Assembly (NCBI GenBank): GCA_016200325.1
Contig: JACQEZ010000007.1
Span: forward strand, 1-64,000
Length of the DNA: 64,000 nt
Direction of reading: 5' to 3'
Source: Candidatus Manganitrophaceae bacterium
Lineage (GTDB): Bacteria > Nitrospirota > Nitrospiria > SBBL01 > Manganitrophaceae
The notes under the pieces are model-generated. The model saw only the letters and a list, made by a program, of their open reading frames with translations. It did no database searches and had not been told where the DNA came from. Below, in pieces: positions 43,657 through 53,600 of this stretch. The position numbers and the translations under genes are program-made. The first letter of the stretch is position 1; each line of letters opens with the position of its first letter.

Positions 43657-43682
43657 GAAAGGATCTGCAGGCAGGCCGATAA
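43657..43682 (+). promoter_or_regulatory. Sigma-28-like promoter before the globin-PAS kinase
   Basis: GCCGATAA (43675-43682) is identical to the consensus FliA -10 element. A possible -35 (GAAA, 43657-43660) is 14 bases upstream and is weaker than TAAA-N15. It lies about 50 bases before the kinase start and directly after fliA. Confidence 0.5.
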
Positions 43683-43731
43683 GAAACGAGTATGCGTATT
43701 TGGAAACAGCAGCGACAGAGATGGAGTCAAG

Positions 43732-46700
43732 ATGAACCGGAAGCGAGAGGACGAACAGGTTGCGAAAAAACTGGGGATTGATTTGGAGGAGATTGCGCGG
43801 CGGAAGGCTTACCTAAAGCTGAAAGCGCGCGATCTGGAATTGCTGAAAGGGTTTCATCAAAAGGAAGCCGGAACCTCGATCCTCGTCGATGCCTTCTATC
43901 AACACCTCCTCTCTTTTGAGGAAACGCGTGCCCTCTTGCCTGATGCGGCCACTTTAATGCGTCTTAAGCAGGCCCTCTCCTCTTACTTCGATGGTTTGAC
44001 CGCCGGTGATTACGACGATGCCTATGTTGAAAACCGCCTTCGAATCGGCCTAAATCATCAACGAATCGGATTGGAGCCGCAATGGTATTTCGGCGCCTAT
44101 GCACAGTGCCTGGCGGAGCTTTTGCCGAAGGTCTGGGAGGCCTCCGGTAGGACGGTTGATAAATTTGTTGAGACCTATCATGCCGTATTAAAGATTGTCT
44201 TTCTGGACATCGGATTGGCGGTCGACGCCTATCGTTACGCCGATCAACAGGCGGTCTCCATTGTCAGAGATCAACTTCAAAGCGTGATCTCCAGCCTTCC
44301 GCTCGGAATGGTTGTGCTCTCAGGCGACTTGCAAATCCTCTCGACCAATATTGCTTTTAGACAGATGCTGGGAGATCCCAACGCAGAGTTCCGCGGAAAA
44401 TCGCTTTTAGAAGTGCTGCCGCCCGCCGATTTGACGGAATGGGCAACGCGGGTATTGAGCGGGGAGTCACATCAATACCAAGCGGTCGTTGATATGAACA
44501 ATTTAGAAAATGAACGGCGCCTCCAGATGGTTACGATGCGGGGGATGCGATACAACGAAGGGGACAAGGCTCGGCTTCTCCTCATCGTCGAAGACGTCAC
44601 GGAGCGGCAGCGGGCGGAGCAAGAGGTTCACGACAGCAGAGACCTCTTGCTCGATTTCCTGGAAAATGCAAACGATCTGATTCAAAGCGTCACTCCGGAC
44701 GGCTGCTTTCAATTTGTCAATCGCGCTTGGTTTGAAACGCTCGATTATGGCGAGGAAGACATCCCTTACCTCAGTTTAATGGACATCATTCATCCGGACA
44801 ATCGGGCGCATTTTAAAACCCTCTTTGACCAGGTCAAAGAAGGAAAGTCGCTCCGAGGCGTTCAAGCGGTTTTCATAACGAAGGATGGCCGGCCGATCCG
44901 GGTGGAAGGGAACCTCAATCCTCGGATCGAGAAGGGGAAAACGGTCATGACTCGGGCCATTTTTCGAGACATCACGGAGCGTCACAAGGCGGAGGAGGCG
45001 CTCCGTCAGAGCGAGGAGCGGTTTCGCAAGATCTTCGAGGAGGGTCCGCTCGGGATGGTCATTGTGGATAGAGACTACTGCCTCTTGAGGGCCAATTCGA
45101 CGACCTGCAAATTGCTCGGTTACTCGGAAGACGAGCTCACCCAACTGACCCTTCGGGACATTACCTATCCGGAGGATCTTCCTCAAGACATCGAGTCGAT
45201 GAAGCGGCTCTTCGCCGGCGCCTTGACCGAGTATAAAATGGAGAAGCGTTATGTCCGAAAGGATCAGCGGGTGCTCTGGGGAACGCTGACGTGCTCTGCC
45301 ATCCGCGACCGGGATGGAAATGTGCTTTACGCGCTGGGAATGATTGAGGACATTACAGAGCGCAAGCAAGCGGAAGAAGAGTTGCGGCGCGCCGAAGCGT
45401 TTCTGAATTCCATTGTTGAAAACGTTCCCAACATGCTCTTTGTAAAGGAAGCGAAAGATCTCCGGTTCGTTCGATTTAACAAAGCGGGGGAAAAGCTGCT
45501 CGGCTATCCCAGAGAAGAGCTCATCGGCAAAAGCGATCTCGATTTCTTTCCGAAAGACCAGGCCGACTTCTTTACGGAGAAAGATCGGCAGGTATTTAAA
45601 GAGGGGAAACTGCTCGACATTCCGGAAGAGCCGATTCAGACGCGGGATCGGGGAAAGCGGATCCTCCACACCAAGAAGATTCCACTCTACGACAACGATG
45701 GAAAACCGCTCTATCTCTTGGGCATCTCCGAGGACATTACCGAGCGCAAGCAGGGGGAGGAGCGTCTAAAGAAGAGTGAAGCGCAACTGGCGGCGGCGCA
45801 GGAGATTGCCCATTCGGGAAGTTGGGATTGGGATTTCTCGACCGGACAGATCACCTGGTCCGACGAGCTTTACCGAATTTACGGGCTCAAACCCCGAGAG
45901 ATCGGCATCACTTATGAACTCTTTCTCGAATATTCCCATCCGGACGATGTGGAGCGGATCAAACAGGTGGTCGGAAAGATACGCCAAGACCGGCAGCCTT
46001 TTTCGTACGATTATCGGATCGTCCGCCCCGATGGAATGATACGGATCATCCACAGCCGAGGGGAGGTCGTCTGCAATGCGGCCGGGACGCCGATTCAGAT
46101 GATCGGAATGGTTCAGGATGTAACGGAGCAGAGACAGGCGGAAGAGGCGCTTCAACAAAGTGAAGAGCGCTTCAGGCAGGTTGCCGAGAGTATCAGCGAG
46201 GTTTTCTGGATGACCTCTGTCGATAAGAACAAGATGATTTATATCAGTCCTGGCTATTGGGAGATCTGGGGAAACTCGCCGGATAAGATCTACGAGGAGC
46301 CGCAGGCCTGGATCGATGCGATCCATCCTGATGATCGCGAGCGGGTAATCGCCGCCCTTCCAAAGCAGGCGGTCGGCGACTACGACATGGAGTATCGGAT
46401 TCTTCGTCCCGATGGATCAATGCGCTGGATTCGAGACCGCGCTTTTCCGATCCGAAACGAAAAAAATGTCGTCTATCGGGTTGCCGGAATCGCCGAAGAT
46501 ATCACCGAGCGCAAAGAGTCGGAAGAGGCCCTTCAGAAAGCCTACGAAGAATTGAAAGAGGCCCAAGTCTATCTTCTTCAATCCGAGAAGATGGCCTCCC
46601 TCGGCCAGATGGCGGCGGGGGTGGCGCACGAGATCAATAATCCGGTCGGCTTCGTCAGCAGCAATTTAAGGACCTTGGAGGAATATATGGCCGACCTTCT

Positions 46701-47379
46701 TCAGTTGATCGGCGGCTATGAATCTCTGCTGGCCTCGGTCGAGCGGGGCGATGCAGACGCCGTCGAAGGAGAGAGAAAGCGCCTCCGTACCCTTTCCGAA
46801 CAGGTCGATGTCGGTTTTCTTTTGCAGGATCTCTCCCGATTGGTCGAGCAATCTCAAGAGGGGATGGATCGGGTCCGCCAGATTGTTCAAGATCTGAAAG
46901 AATTTTCACATGTCGATCAGGCCGAGCGGATGCGCTTCGACCTGAACCAAGGGATACGGAGCACTCTAAATATCGTCCGGAATGAACTCAAATACAAGGC
47001 GGAGGTGATTGAGGAATTGGGAGAGATTCCTGAGATTTTTTGTTATCCGCAGCAGCTCAATCAGGTCTTTATGAACCTCCTGGTAAACGCCGCACAATCG
47101 ATCGTTAAAAAAGGGAAGATCTGGGTCCGTAGCTATGTGGCGATGGAGCAGATCGTCGTGGAGGTGGAGGACACCGGCAGCGGTATTTCGGAGGAGAACT
47201 TGAAGAAAATTTTCGATCCGTTCTTCACGACGAAGCCGGTGGGACAGGGGACCGGACTTGGACTGTCGGTCTCTTATGGAATCGTCCAGAAACACAAGGG
47301 AAAAATCGAGGTGGAGAGCACCGTCGGACGCGGAACCCAATTCCGTATTCTCCTGCCGATCGCAGAAAAGGCCCCATAA
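43732..47379 (+). CDS. Globin-coupled multi-PAS sensor histidine kinase
   Basis: The 1215-residue soluble protein carries a globin-coupled sensor domain at its N-terminus (about 25-190) with [21 protein letters not shown]109 is the predicted proximal heme ligand. Six PAS domains follow, near 195-300, 305-420, 430-550, 560-680, 690-805 and 815-935. Several end in the PAC motif GxxxDITERK. Then comes a HisKA-type domain with [14 protein letters not shown] (H966) and an HATPase domain with [37 protein letters not shown] and [11 protein letters not shown]. It probably senses oxygen or another gas. The neighbouring REC regulator is the obvious partner. A sigma-28-like element precedes it. Confidence 0.9.
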   Translation: MNRKREDEQVAKKLGIDLEEIARRKAYLKLKARDLELLKGFHQKEAGTSILVDAFYQHLLSFEETRALLPDAATLMRLKQALSSYFDGLTAGDYDDAYVENRLRIGLNHQRIGLEPQWYFGAYAQCLAELLPKVWEASGRTVDKFVETYHAVLKIVFLDIGLAVDAYRYADQQAVSIVRDQLQSVISSLPLGMVVLSGDLQILSTNIAFRQMLGDPNAEFRGKSLLEVLPPADLTEWATRVLSGESHQYQAVVDMNNLENERRLQMVTMRGMRYNEGDKARLLLIVEDVTERQRAEQEVHDSRDLLLDFLENANDLIQSVTPDGCFQFVNRAWFETLDYGEEDIPYLSLMDIIHPDNRAHFKTLFDQVKEGKSLRGVQAVFITKDGRPIRVEGNLNPRIEKGKTVMTRAIFRDITERHKAEEALRQSEERFRKIFEEGPLGMVIVDRDYCLLRANSTTCKLLGYSEDELTQLTLRDITYPEDLPQDIESMKRLFAGALTEYKMEKRYVRKDQRVLWGTLTCSAIRDRDGNVLYALGMIEDITERKQAEEELRRAEAFLNSIVENVPNMLFVKEAKDLRFVRFNKAGEKLLGYPREELIGKSDLDFFPKDQADFFTEKDRQVFKEGKLLDIPEEPIQTRDRGKRILHTKKIPLYDNDGKPLYLLGISEDITERKQGEERLKKSEAQLAAAQEIAHSGSWDWDFSTGQITWSDELYRIYGLKPREIGITYELFLEYSHPDDVERIKQVVGKIRQDRQPFSYDYRIVRPDGMIRIIHSRGEVVCNAAGTPIQMIGMVQDVTEQRQAEEALQQSEERFRQVAESISEVFWMTSVDKNKMIYISPGYWEIWGNSPDKIYEEPQAWIDAIHPDDRERVIAALPKQAVGDYDMEYRILRPDGSMRWIRDRAFPIRNEKNVVYRVAGIAEDITERKESEEALQKAYEELKEAQVYLLQSEKMASLGQMAAGVAHEINNPVGFVSSNLRTLEEYMADLLQLIGGYESLLASVERGDADAVEGERKRLRTLSEQVDVGFLLQDLSRLVEQSQEGMDRVRQIVQDLKEFSHVDQAERMRFDLNQGIRSTLNIVRNELKYKAEVIEELGEIPEIFCYPQQLNQVFMNLLVNAAQSIVKKGKIWVRSYVAMEQIVVEVEDTGSGISEENLKKIFDPFFTTKPVGQGTGLGLSVSYGIVQKHKGKIEVESTVGRGTQFRILLPIAEKAP

Positions 47380-47454
47380 ATTCGGATTGCTTCATCAAAA
47401 ACATTTTTGGACAGCCAAGCATTTGCCGGTTACAGAGGAGAAGGAGGAAGCAGG

Positions 47455-48783
47455 ATGGATCAACCGTTGGAAGGGATATCTGGAGGGGGATCAAAACATC
47501 TGCTTCTGTGTGTCGATGATGAGGAGAACATCCTTCATGCCCTTCGCCGGCTCTTTCGGAAAGAGCCGTATGAAATCATTACCGCTGTCAGCGCGAAGAA
47601 GGGGCTGGTCCTCCTGGAGTCCCAGCCGGTCGCCCTGGTCATCTCGGACCACCGTATGCCGGAAATGGAAGGAACCGAGTTTCTGGCAGAGGTGCGGGAG
47701 AGAAAACCCGATGTCATCCGGATCATGTTGACCGGATATGCCGATATGAAGGCGGCAATCGAGGCAATCAACGACTGCCAGGTCTATCGGTACATCTCAA
47801 AACCATGGAGCGACGATGACCTTCGCCTGACGGTTCGCGAGGCGCTTCGCCAATATGATCTGGTTCAAACGAACAGAGAGCTGAACGAGCTGGTAAAGGA
47901 GCAGAACAAAGAGCTCTACGACATGAACCGGAACCTCGAATCAAAAATTCGGGAGCGGACCAAAGAGCTGGAGCGGAAGAATCAAGAGTTGGAAGGAAGC
48001 TTCCACAACATGCTCGACCTCTTTATCGGCCTCATGGAAATGAAAAATGCAGCCCTGGTCGGCCACTCCCGGCGGACGGCGATGGTCGCAAAGGAACTTG
48101 CGATTCGACTCGCGCTTCCGGAGGATGAACGGAAGCTTTGTGAAGCCGCCGCGCTTCTGATGGACAGCGGAACGGTCGGCTATCCCGACAGCCTAACCCA
48201 AAAACGATTCGAAGAGATGGACACGGCCGAACAGATTCTTTGGAAAAAGCATCCTCTGCTCGCGCAGGCGACACTGAAGCGCATTAAGCGTTTGGAGCCG
48301 GTCGGACAGATCATCCGATCTCATCATGAACAATTCGACGGCAACGGATTCCCGGATGGGTTAAAGGGGGAGATGATCCTCCTCCCTTCTCAGATCATCG
48401 CGGTGGCCGACTCTTTTGACCTCCTGGTTAATCCCCAGGGACTGGCTGCACGGTACTCCGTTTCCGAAGCGCTGGGCCTTTTGGAAAAAGAGAGGGGGAA
48501 ACGGTTTGATCCGATGGTGATTCAGGCGCTCGGTGAAATTATTGAAAGTATCCAGGGGTTGATCATTTCGGATGAATTCGAAGTCTCGCTGGGAGAATTG
48601 AAGGAAGGAATGACCCTCGCCCGGAATCTCGTCACCTCCGGGGGAATTCTGCTCCTTCCGGCACATAGCCGGCTGCAGGCGACCCATTTGGAAAAAATTC
48701 AAAACTTCCATCGGATCGATCCGATCATCGGCCGGATCCCCGTTTTCAGGAACGTTAAAGATTTTAAATCCTCCAGCCGATAA
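47455..48783 (+). CDS. Response regulator with degenerate HD-GYP domain
   Basis: The 442-residue product has a receiver domain (about 12-135; D21, D22, phosphoacceptor D65 in VISDHRMPE, lysine in ISKPW), a coiled coil (about 150-190) and an HD-GYP domain. GHSRRTA and HHEQFDGNGFPDGLKGEMI are present. The HD pair is altered to LLMDSGTVGYPD where LLHDIGKIGIPD is usual, so the metal-binding His and Lys are missing; phosphodiesterase activity is doubtful. ATG 47455 follows GGAGAAGGAGGAAG. It is probably the target of the globin-PAS kinase, whose gene ends 75 bases earlier. Confidence 0.88.
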   Translation: MDQPLEGISGGGSKHLLLCVDDEENILHALRRLFRKEPYEIITAVSAKKGLVLLESQPVALVISDHRMPEMEGTEFLAEVRERKPDVIRIMLTGYADMKAAIEAINDCQVYRYISKPWSDDDLRLTVREALRQYDLVQTNRELNELVKEQNKELYDMNRNLESKIRERTKELERKNQELEGSFHNMLDLFIGLMEMKNAALVGHSRRTAMVAKELAIRLALPEDERKLCEAAALLMDSGTVGYPDSLTQKRFEEMDTAEQILWKKHPLLAQATLKRIKRLEPVGQIIRSHHEQFDGNGFPDGLKGEMILLPSQIIAVADSFDLLVNPQGLAARYSVSEALGLLEKERGKRFDPMVIQALGEIIESIQGLIISDEFEVSLGELKEGMTLARNLVTSGGILLLPAHSRLQATHLEKIQNFHRIDPIIGRIPVFRNVKDFKSSSR

Positions 48784-48994
48784 GGATAAGGTATTGTTCC
48801 GTCTCTGCGCCACGAAGAGAGAAAGAGGAAAGAATCTCCAGGGGTATCATTCGGAATCGGCAACATTTTTATAGACTGTCAGCAGAAGGTTGTCAAAGAA
48901 GCGTGATGCATCTCTGTAACCCTGAAAGGGCGGGTGAACCGATTTGGATCAGCCGCTCTGAGGAGCATGGCCTTTAATCCCGGCCGAGGTCGCG

Positions 48995-49765
48995 ATGGAT
49001 ATTTTGACGATATTGGGGGTGGTTATTGGGCTGGTCGCGCTCCTTGGAGGGCAGCACCTCGAGGGGGGCCACGTTCAGTCAGTGATGCAATTGACCGCCG
49101 CCATCATTGTGCTTGGGGGAACGCTCGGAGCGGTGATGGTTCAATATTCGCTTCCCAAGTTTGTGGAGGGGATCAAGCTCGGACTCGGAGCCCTTAAAGC
49201 GCCGCCCGATCATTCCGTCGGTTACATCCTGCAGTTGGTCGACTATGCCAACATCGTCCGCAAGCAGGGAATTTTGGCGCTTGAGCCAAAAATGAAAGAG
49301 GTGAAGGACCCCTTTTTTAAAAAAGGGCTGCAACTATTGATGGATGGGACCGAGCCGAGATTGCTGCGAGAGATTCTGGAAGTCGATCTCGCCTTCGGAG
49401 AGGAGCACCATACCATGGCGGCCAAAGTATTTGAGGCCGCCGGCGGATATTGTCCGACCTTTGGAATCATCGGGGCGGTGATGGGACTCATCCATGTGAT
49501 GGAGAACCTGGCCGATCCGACCAAGCTGGGAAGCGGAATCGCAACGGCGTTTGTCGCCACCGTCTATGGCGTGCTTTCGGCGAACCTGGTTTTTCTTCCG
49601 CTCGCCTCCAAGCTGAAAATGCGGGGCCAGATGGAAGCAATGACCCATCAATTGGTGATTGAAGGGCTGATGTCGATTGCCGCCGGAGAGAATCCAAGGT
49701 TAATCCAAGAGAAGCTGGAAGGTTTCCTGGCCGAAGGGCAGAAGAAAAAAATAAAAAAAGGATAA
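48995..49765 (+). CDS. motA: Flagellar motor stator protein MotA
   Basis: The 256-residue product has four transmembrane segments and the MotA signature (MAAKVFEAAGGYCPTFGIIGAVMGLIHVMENLADPTKLGSGIATAFVATVYGVLSANLVFLPLASKLK). The cytoplasmic loop carries the charged residues that contact FliG. The preceding 211-base gap shows no clear sigma-54 or sigma-28 element. It overlaps nothing and motB follows after 3 bases. Confidence 0.96.
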   Translation: MDILTILGVVIGLVALLGGQHLEGGHVQSVMQLTAAIIVLGGTLGAVMVQYSLPKFVEGIKLGLGALKAPPDHSVGYILQLVDYANIVRKQGILALEPKMKEVKDPFFKKGLQLLMDGTEPRLLREILEVDLAFGEEHHTMAAKVFEAAGGYCPTFGIIGAVMGLIHVMENLADPTKLGSGIATAFVATVYGVLSANLVFLPLASKLKMRGQMEAMTHQLVIEGLMSIAAGENPRLIQEKLEGFLAEGQKKKIKKG

Positions 49766-49768
49766 AAG

Positions 49769-50509
49769 ATGAGAAAGAAAAAACATGAAGAGCATGAAAA
49801 TATGGAGCGCTGGCTGGTCTCCTACGCCGATTTTATTACATTGCTCTTCGCCTTTTTCGTCGTGATGTATTCTACCTCCTCTGTCCATGAGGGAAAGTAC
49901 CGCGCGGTCGCCGATTCGATCAACTCGGCCTTCCATCCGATCGTGGCATTCTCCTCGTCGAACATTCGACTGACGACGAAGGCGACCGGATCGGAAATGT
50001 TCAATGTGGGACTCAATCTATATCGAAAATTCGAAGAAAAGGCCAATAAGATCGACCCTTCGGGAAGAATCAAGGTCATCCGGGAAGGCCGGGGGATTGT
50101 CATCCGGATCAGCGAAAGCCTGGCCTTTGAAACCGGCCAGGCGGAACTCCTCCCTACTTTTGCGCAGGCGCTCGATCCCATTGCGGAGTTGATCGCAGAG
50201 GCGCCGAATGCAATCCAGGTGGAAGGGCATACCGATAACATCCCGATCAGAACGCCGTATTATCCTTCCAATTGGGAGCTCTCCGCCGCTCGGGCGACAC
50301 AGATTGTTCGCTACTTTGTCGAGCACCATGCGATGGACCCCACGCGGTTCTCGGTCGCCGGTTATGCCGAGTTTCGACCGATTTCAACCAATGACACATT
50401 GGAAGGACGGGCAAAAAATCGGCGAATCGAAATTGTCCTTCTCAATGGCGATAAAGAAAAAGACGAGCCGGCGATTTCTCTCCCGGCCGCGCCGAGCCCG
50501 GCACCCTAG
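49769..50509 (+). CDS. motB: Flagellar motor stator protein MotB
   Basis: The 246-residue product starts MRKKKHEEHENMERWLVSYADFITLLFAFFVVMYS; D21 in the single transmembrane segment is the proton-carrying aspartate. A plug or linker region follows, then an OmpA-like peptidoglycan-binding domain (IQVEGHTDNIPIRTPYYPSNWELSAARATQIVRYF...RFSVAGYAEFRPISTNDTLEGRAKNRRIEIVLL). It anchors the stator to the wall. Confidence 0.96.
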   Translation: MRKKKHEEHENMERWLVSYADFITLLFAFFVVMYSTSSVHEGKYRAVADSINSAFHPIVAFSSSNIRLTTKATGSEMFNVGLNLYRKFEEKANKIDPSGRIKVIREGRGIVIRISESLAFETGQAELLPTFAQALDPIAELIAEAPNAIQVEGHTDNIPIRTPYYPSNWELSAARATQIVRYFVEHHAMDPTRFSVAGYAEFRPISTNDTLEGRAKNRRIEIVLLNGDKEKDEPAISLPAAPSPAP

Positions 50510-50529
50510 GAAAAGGGTGAAGGATCTTT

Positions 50530-51780
50530 ATGAGAGATGAAACGATTTTTTTGGTTCGGCAGCCGATCCTGAACAAGGACGAAGAGATTGTCGCATATGA
50601 ACTCCTCTTCCGATCCGGCGACAGCAATACGGCCGAGATTGCCGACGTCGGTCACGCCTCCGCGAGCGTCATTGCCAATGCGTTGAGCCAATTCGGCATG
50701 GAAGCGGTCCTCGGTCAGGGAAAAGGATTCGTCAATGTCAGCAAGGAGATGCTCCTCAACGAGGCCATTGAACTTTTACCGAAGGACAAAGTCGTTCTGG
50801 AGCTGCTGAAGACGGTGAACATCACCGATTCCGTAATCCAGAGGAGCAGGGAGCTGAAAGACAAGGGGTTCAGCCTCGCTTTGGACGATTACGATTATCC
50901 ATCCCATCGGTCGCACCTTCCGTATCTTCCCATGCTGGAGGTCGTCGATTTTATTAAGATCGATGCGTCGCAAGGCACAGGTGGAAATTTGGAAAAGACG
51001 ATTCAGCAGATAAAAAGATGGCCGATTCAGCTCTTGGCGGTGCGGGTCGAAACGCAGGAAGCCTATCAAGCCTGCCGCCAGCTGGGGTTCAACCTGTTCC
51101 AAGGATATTACTTCGCGCGTCCCTCGATCTTAAAGCGAAAAAGGATCGATCCGGCGATGGTCTCGCTGACAAAGTTGCTCGAGAAGGTAATGAAGGATGC
51201 CGACACCCAGGAAATCGAGCAGATCTTCAAAGAAAATCCGAGCCTCAGCTACAATCTTCTCCGCCTGGTCAACTCGGTATCGGTCGGCGCGCGGCAGAAA
51301 ATAAAAACGATCTCTCATGCGATCACCATGTTGGGCCGGCAGCAGCTGAAGCAGTGGGTTCAACTGCTGTTGTTCACTCAGGGGAGCAATGGGGGATTGA
51401 ACAACCCTCTTCTGCAAACGGCGGTGTTGCGCGGCCGATCGATGGAATTGCTGGTCCAATTACGACCGGACCGTTATCCGGAGAGAGATTATTCCGAGTT
51501 GGCATTTATGACAGGAATCCTCTCATTGATTGATGTGTTGCTTGGGGTGTCGATGGAGGAGGCGGTCGACCCTCTGAATTTGATCGATGATGTCCGCCAG
51601 GCATTGTTGGCGCGCGAGGGATCGCTGGGACTTCTCCTCTCCCTGATTGAGCGTCAAGAGGAAGCCGATTTCAAAGGGGTCGAGCGTTTCATGAAACAAG
51701 TTGGTTTAAAGCTCAGCGATCTATTGAGTGCGCAGCGGGAAGCGATCTCCTGGATACACCGACTCAGCTCCAGTTTTTAA
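50530..51780 (+). CDS. EAL-HDOD signalling protein (CdgJ/YuxH type)
   Basis: The 416-residue product has an N-terminal EAL-like domain (about 1-200) and a C-terminal HDOD domain (about 205-405). The EAL site is altered: ELLFR replaces EALLR, DDYDYP replaces DDFGTG, and AVRVET replaces AEGVET, while FIKID and QGYYFARP remain. Hydrolysis of c-di-GMP is therefore unlikely. HDOD motifs include IFKENPSLSYNLLRLVNSV and ISHAITMLGRQQLKQW. Related EAL-HDOD proteins influence motility. It follows motB by 20 bases, suggesting a stator- or motility-related role. Confidence 0.88.
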   Translation: MRDETIFLVRQPILNKDEEIVAYELLFRSGDSNTAEIADVGHASASVIANALSQFGMEAVLGQGKGFVNVSKEMLLNEAIELLPKDKVVLELLKTVNITDSVIQRSRELKDKGFSLALDDYDYPSHRSHLPYLPMLEVVDFIKIDASQGTGGNLEKTIQQIKRWPIQLLAVRVETQEAYQACRQLGFNLFQGYYFARPSILKRKRIDPAMVSLTKLLEKVMKDADTQEIEQIFKENPSLSYNLLRLVNSVSVGARQKIKTISHAITMLGRQQLKQWVQLLLFTQGSNGGLNNPLLQTAVLRGRSMELLVQLRPDRYPERDYSELAFMTGILSLIDVLLGVSMEEAVDPLNLIDDVRQALLAREGSLGLLLSLIERQEEADFKGVERFMKQVGLKLSDLLSAQREAISWIHRLSSSF

Positions 51781-51792
51781 CCAATCGCGCCT

Positions 51793-51806
51793 GTCATCTT
51801 TTTGAC
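51793..51806. promoter_or_regulatory. FleQ-like box GTCATCTTTTTGAC before flgF
   Basis: GTCA-N6-TGAC lies 157 bases before the flgF sigma-54 promoter. A further half site (GTCAAG) follows near 51815. The 251-base gap 51781-52031 holds this box, the promoter and no gene. Confidence 0.6.
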
Positions 51807-51963
51807 GAGGCGCTGTCAAGACTCTCGCAAGACAATCCAATTATTTTCAATGTCGTCTTTTTCCCTTCTGAGAAGCGGAAACTTCTGCCTACCCCCACCG
51901 GCAAAAAGCGCCCGATTGCCCTTTCGCTCGGCAAATTAATCCCTTTATGGTTCGACTCCCGCC

Positions 51964-51979
51964 TGGCACATCCCTTGCT
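51964..51979 (+). promoter_or_regulatory. Sigma-54 promoter before flgF operon
   Basis: TGGCACATCCCTTGCT is a perfect sigma-54 promoter, with GG 51965-51966 and GC 51977-51978 ten bases apart. It lies 52 bases before the flgF start. Confidence 0.88.
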
Positions 51980-52031
51980 TTAGATCCCGATCTAGAAGGC
52001 TCAACATTATTTTTCAGCGGGGTTGGAATCG

Positions 52032-52787
52032 ATGGATTCAGTCTATCCGGTCCTCTCGGGGGCACTGGCTCAAGAAAAGCGACTGGAAGTGATCACCAAC
52101 AATTTGGCGAACATCAATACCGCCGGATTCAAAAAAGATCAACCGCTCTTCGAAGGGATGGGGCTGCCCCCCGGGCCGAACGGGGGACCCGGAGGAGGAA
52201 TGACGCCGAGCCCGACCTTTGAGATGCTTCAGCGAATCTCGACCGATTTCAGCCCCGGCTCGATCCGCACCACCGGAGAGCCGCTCGATCTTGCGGTGGA
52301 CGGAGAGGGTTTTTTTGCCGTCCAGACGCCTCGGGGGATTCGCTATACGCGGGGAGGAAGTTTCACGATCGATGCGCAGGGACAGCTCACGACCCACGAC
52401 GGCTTTCCCCTCCTGGGATCAGGCGGACCGATTACCGTTCCGCCGGGAGTGGTTCAGGTCGATACGGAGGGACGCATTTCGGTGAAGGGGACCGAGGTCG
52501 GCGCGCAGTCGACCGATATCGATACCTTGCCGCTCTATCGGTTTTCCGATCGATCTCAACTGAAGAAGGTCGGCCAGACCCTTTTTGAAACGCCCGGAGG
52601 AAATGCCACCCCTTTTTCGGAAGGGCGAATCAGTCAGGGTGCGCTCGAAGAGTCGAATGTCAATCCGGTTGAAGAGATGGTCTCGATGATTACGGTGATG
52701 CGTCTTTATGAATCTGCGCAAAAGGCGATACAGACGGCGGATGAGGTCGCGACCAAAGCGTCGAATGAAGTCGGACGTCTTGGATAG
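52032..52787 (+). CDS. flgF: Flagellar basal-body rod protein FlgF
   Basis: The 251-residue product begins MDSVYPVLSGALAQEKRLEVITNNLANINTAGFKKD. It contains GEPLDLAVDGEGFFAVQTPRGIRYTRGGSFTID and ends with LEESNVNPVEEMVSMITVMRLYESAQKAIQTADEVATKASNEVGRLG, the FlgF/FlgG rod pattern. It precedes flgG, supporting proximal rod identity. An in-frame TTG (52023) would add three residues; ATG 52032 is preferred. Confidence 0.93.
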   Translation: MDSVYPVLSGALAQEKRLEVITNNLANINTAGFKKDQPLFEGMGLPPGPNGGPGGGMTPSPTFEMLQRISTDFSPGSIRTTGEPLDLAVDGEGFFAVQTPRGIRYTRGGSFTIDAQGQLTTHDGFPLLGSGGPITVPPGVVQVDTEGRISVKGTEVGAQSTDIDTLPLYRFSDRSQLKKVGQTLFETPGGNATPFSEGRISQGALEESNVNPVEEMVSMITVMRLYESAQKAIQTADEVATKASNEVGRLG

Positions 52788-52810
52788 AGGGTGAATAAGG
52801 AGATGAAATC

Positions 52811-53596
52811 ATGATGCGTGCATTGTCGATTGCCAGTACGGGACTGGGCGCTCAGCAGCTTTCGGTGGAGGTCATCGCCAACAATCTGGCGAACGTCTCG
52901 ACGGTCGGATTCAAGAAAAGCCGGGGTGAATTCGAGGACCTGATGTATCAGACGCTGAAATCGTCCGGCGCGACCACCGGAACCGGAACATTGCCGGTTG
53001 GAATACAGATCGGATCGGGGGTGATTCCGGTGTCGATTCATCGGACCTTCGGCCAGGGCGAATTTCAGCAGACGCAAAATCCGCTCGATTTGGCGATCGA
53101 GGGAGAGGGATTTTTTCAGGTGAGTCTTCCCGACGGCTCGACCGCCTACTCGCGCGCCGGATCGTTCAACGTGAACAGCCAGGGGAATATCGTCACGGCG
53201 GAAGGTTATCCGGTCCTCCCCAATTTGTCGATTCCGACCAACGCACAGTCGGTTTCCATCCTTCCGACCGGGGTCGTCTCGGCGGTCGTTGCGGGCAATT
53301 CGGCGCCGCAGCAGATCGGAACGCTCGAGCTGGCGCGGTTTACCAATCCGGCCGGCCTCAACAGCATGGGGAAAAACCTCTATCAGTCGACCTCCGCTTC
53401 CGGCGATCCGGTGACCGGGGCGCCGGGGCAGCAAGGATTCGGGACGGTGTTACAAGGATCGCTGGAAGGCTCGAATGTGAACATCGCCGAGGAGATGGTG
53501 AATATGATCGTCGCCCAGCGCGCTTATGAGCTGAATTCCAAGGCGATTCAGACAACCGATGAAATGCTGGCCATGGTCAATAACCTCAAACGGTAG
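52811..53596 (+). CDS. flgG: Flagellar distal rod protein FlgG
   Basis: The 261-residue product begins MMRALSIASTGLGAQQLSVEVIANNLANVSTVGFKKSRGEFEDLMYQ. The FlgG-specific elements GVIPVSIHRTFGQGEFQQTQNPLDLAIEGEGFFQVSLPDGSTAYSRAGSFNVN and a C-terminal SNVNIAEEMVNMIVAQRAYELNSKAIQTTDEMLAMVNNL are present. AAGGAG is eight bases before the start. Confidence 0.97.
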   Translation: MMRALSIASTGLGAQQLSVEVIANNLANVSTVGFKKSRGEFEDLMYQTLKSSGATTGTGTLPVGIQIGSGVIPVSIHRTFGQGEFQQTQNPLDLAIEGEGFFQVSLPDGSTAYSRAGSFNVNSQGNIVTAEGYPVLPNLSIPTNAQSVSILPTGVVSAVVAGNSAPQQIGTLELARFTNPAGLNSMGKNLYQSTSASGDPVTGAPGQQGFGTVLQGSLEGSNVNIAEEMVNMIVAQRAYELNSKAIQTTDEMLAMVNNLKR

Positions 53597-53600
53597 AAAA

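Noticed and set aside
48784-48994. Search for a sigma-54 or sigma-28 promoter before motA
   Set aside because: No GG-N10-GC with flanking match and no GCCGATAA were found; motA may be read from upstream.
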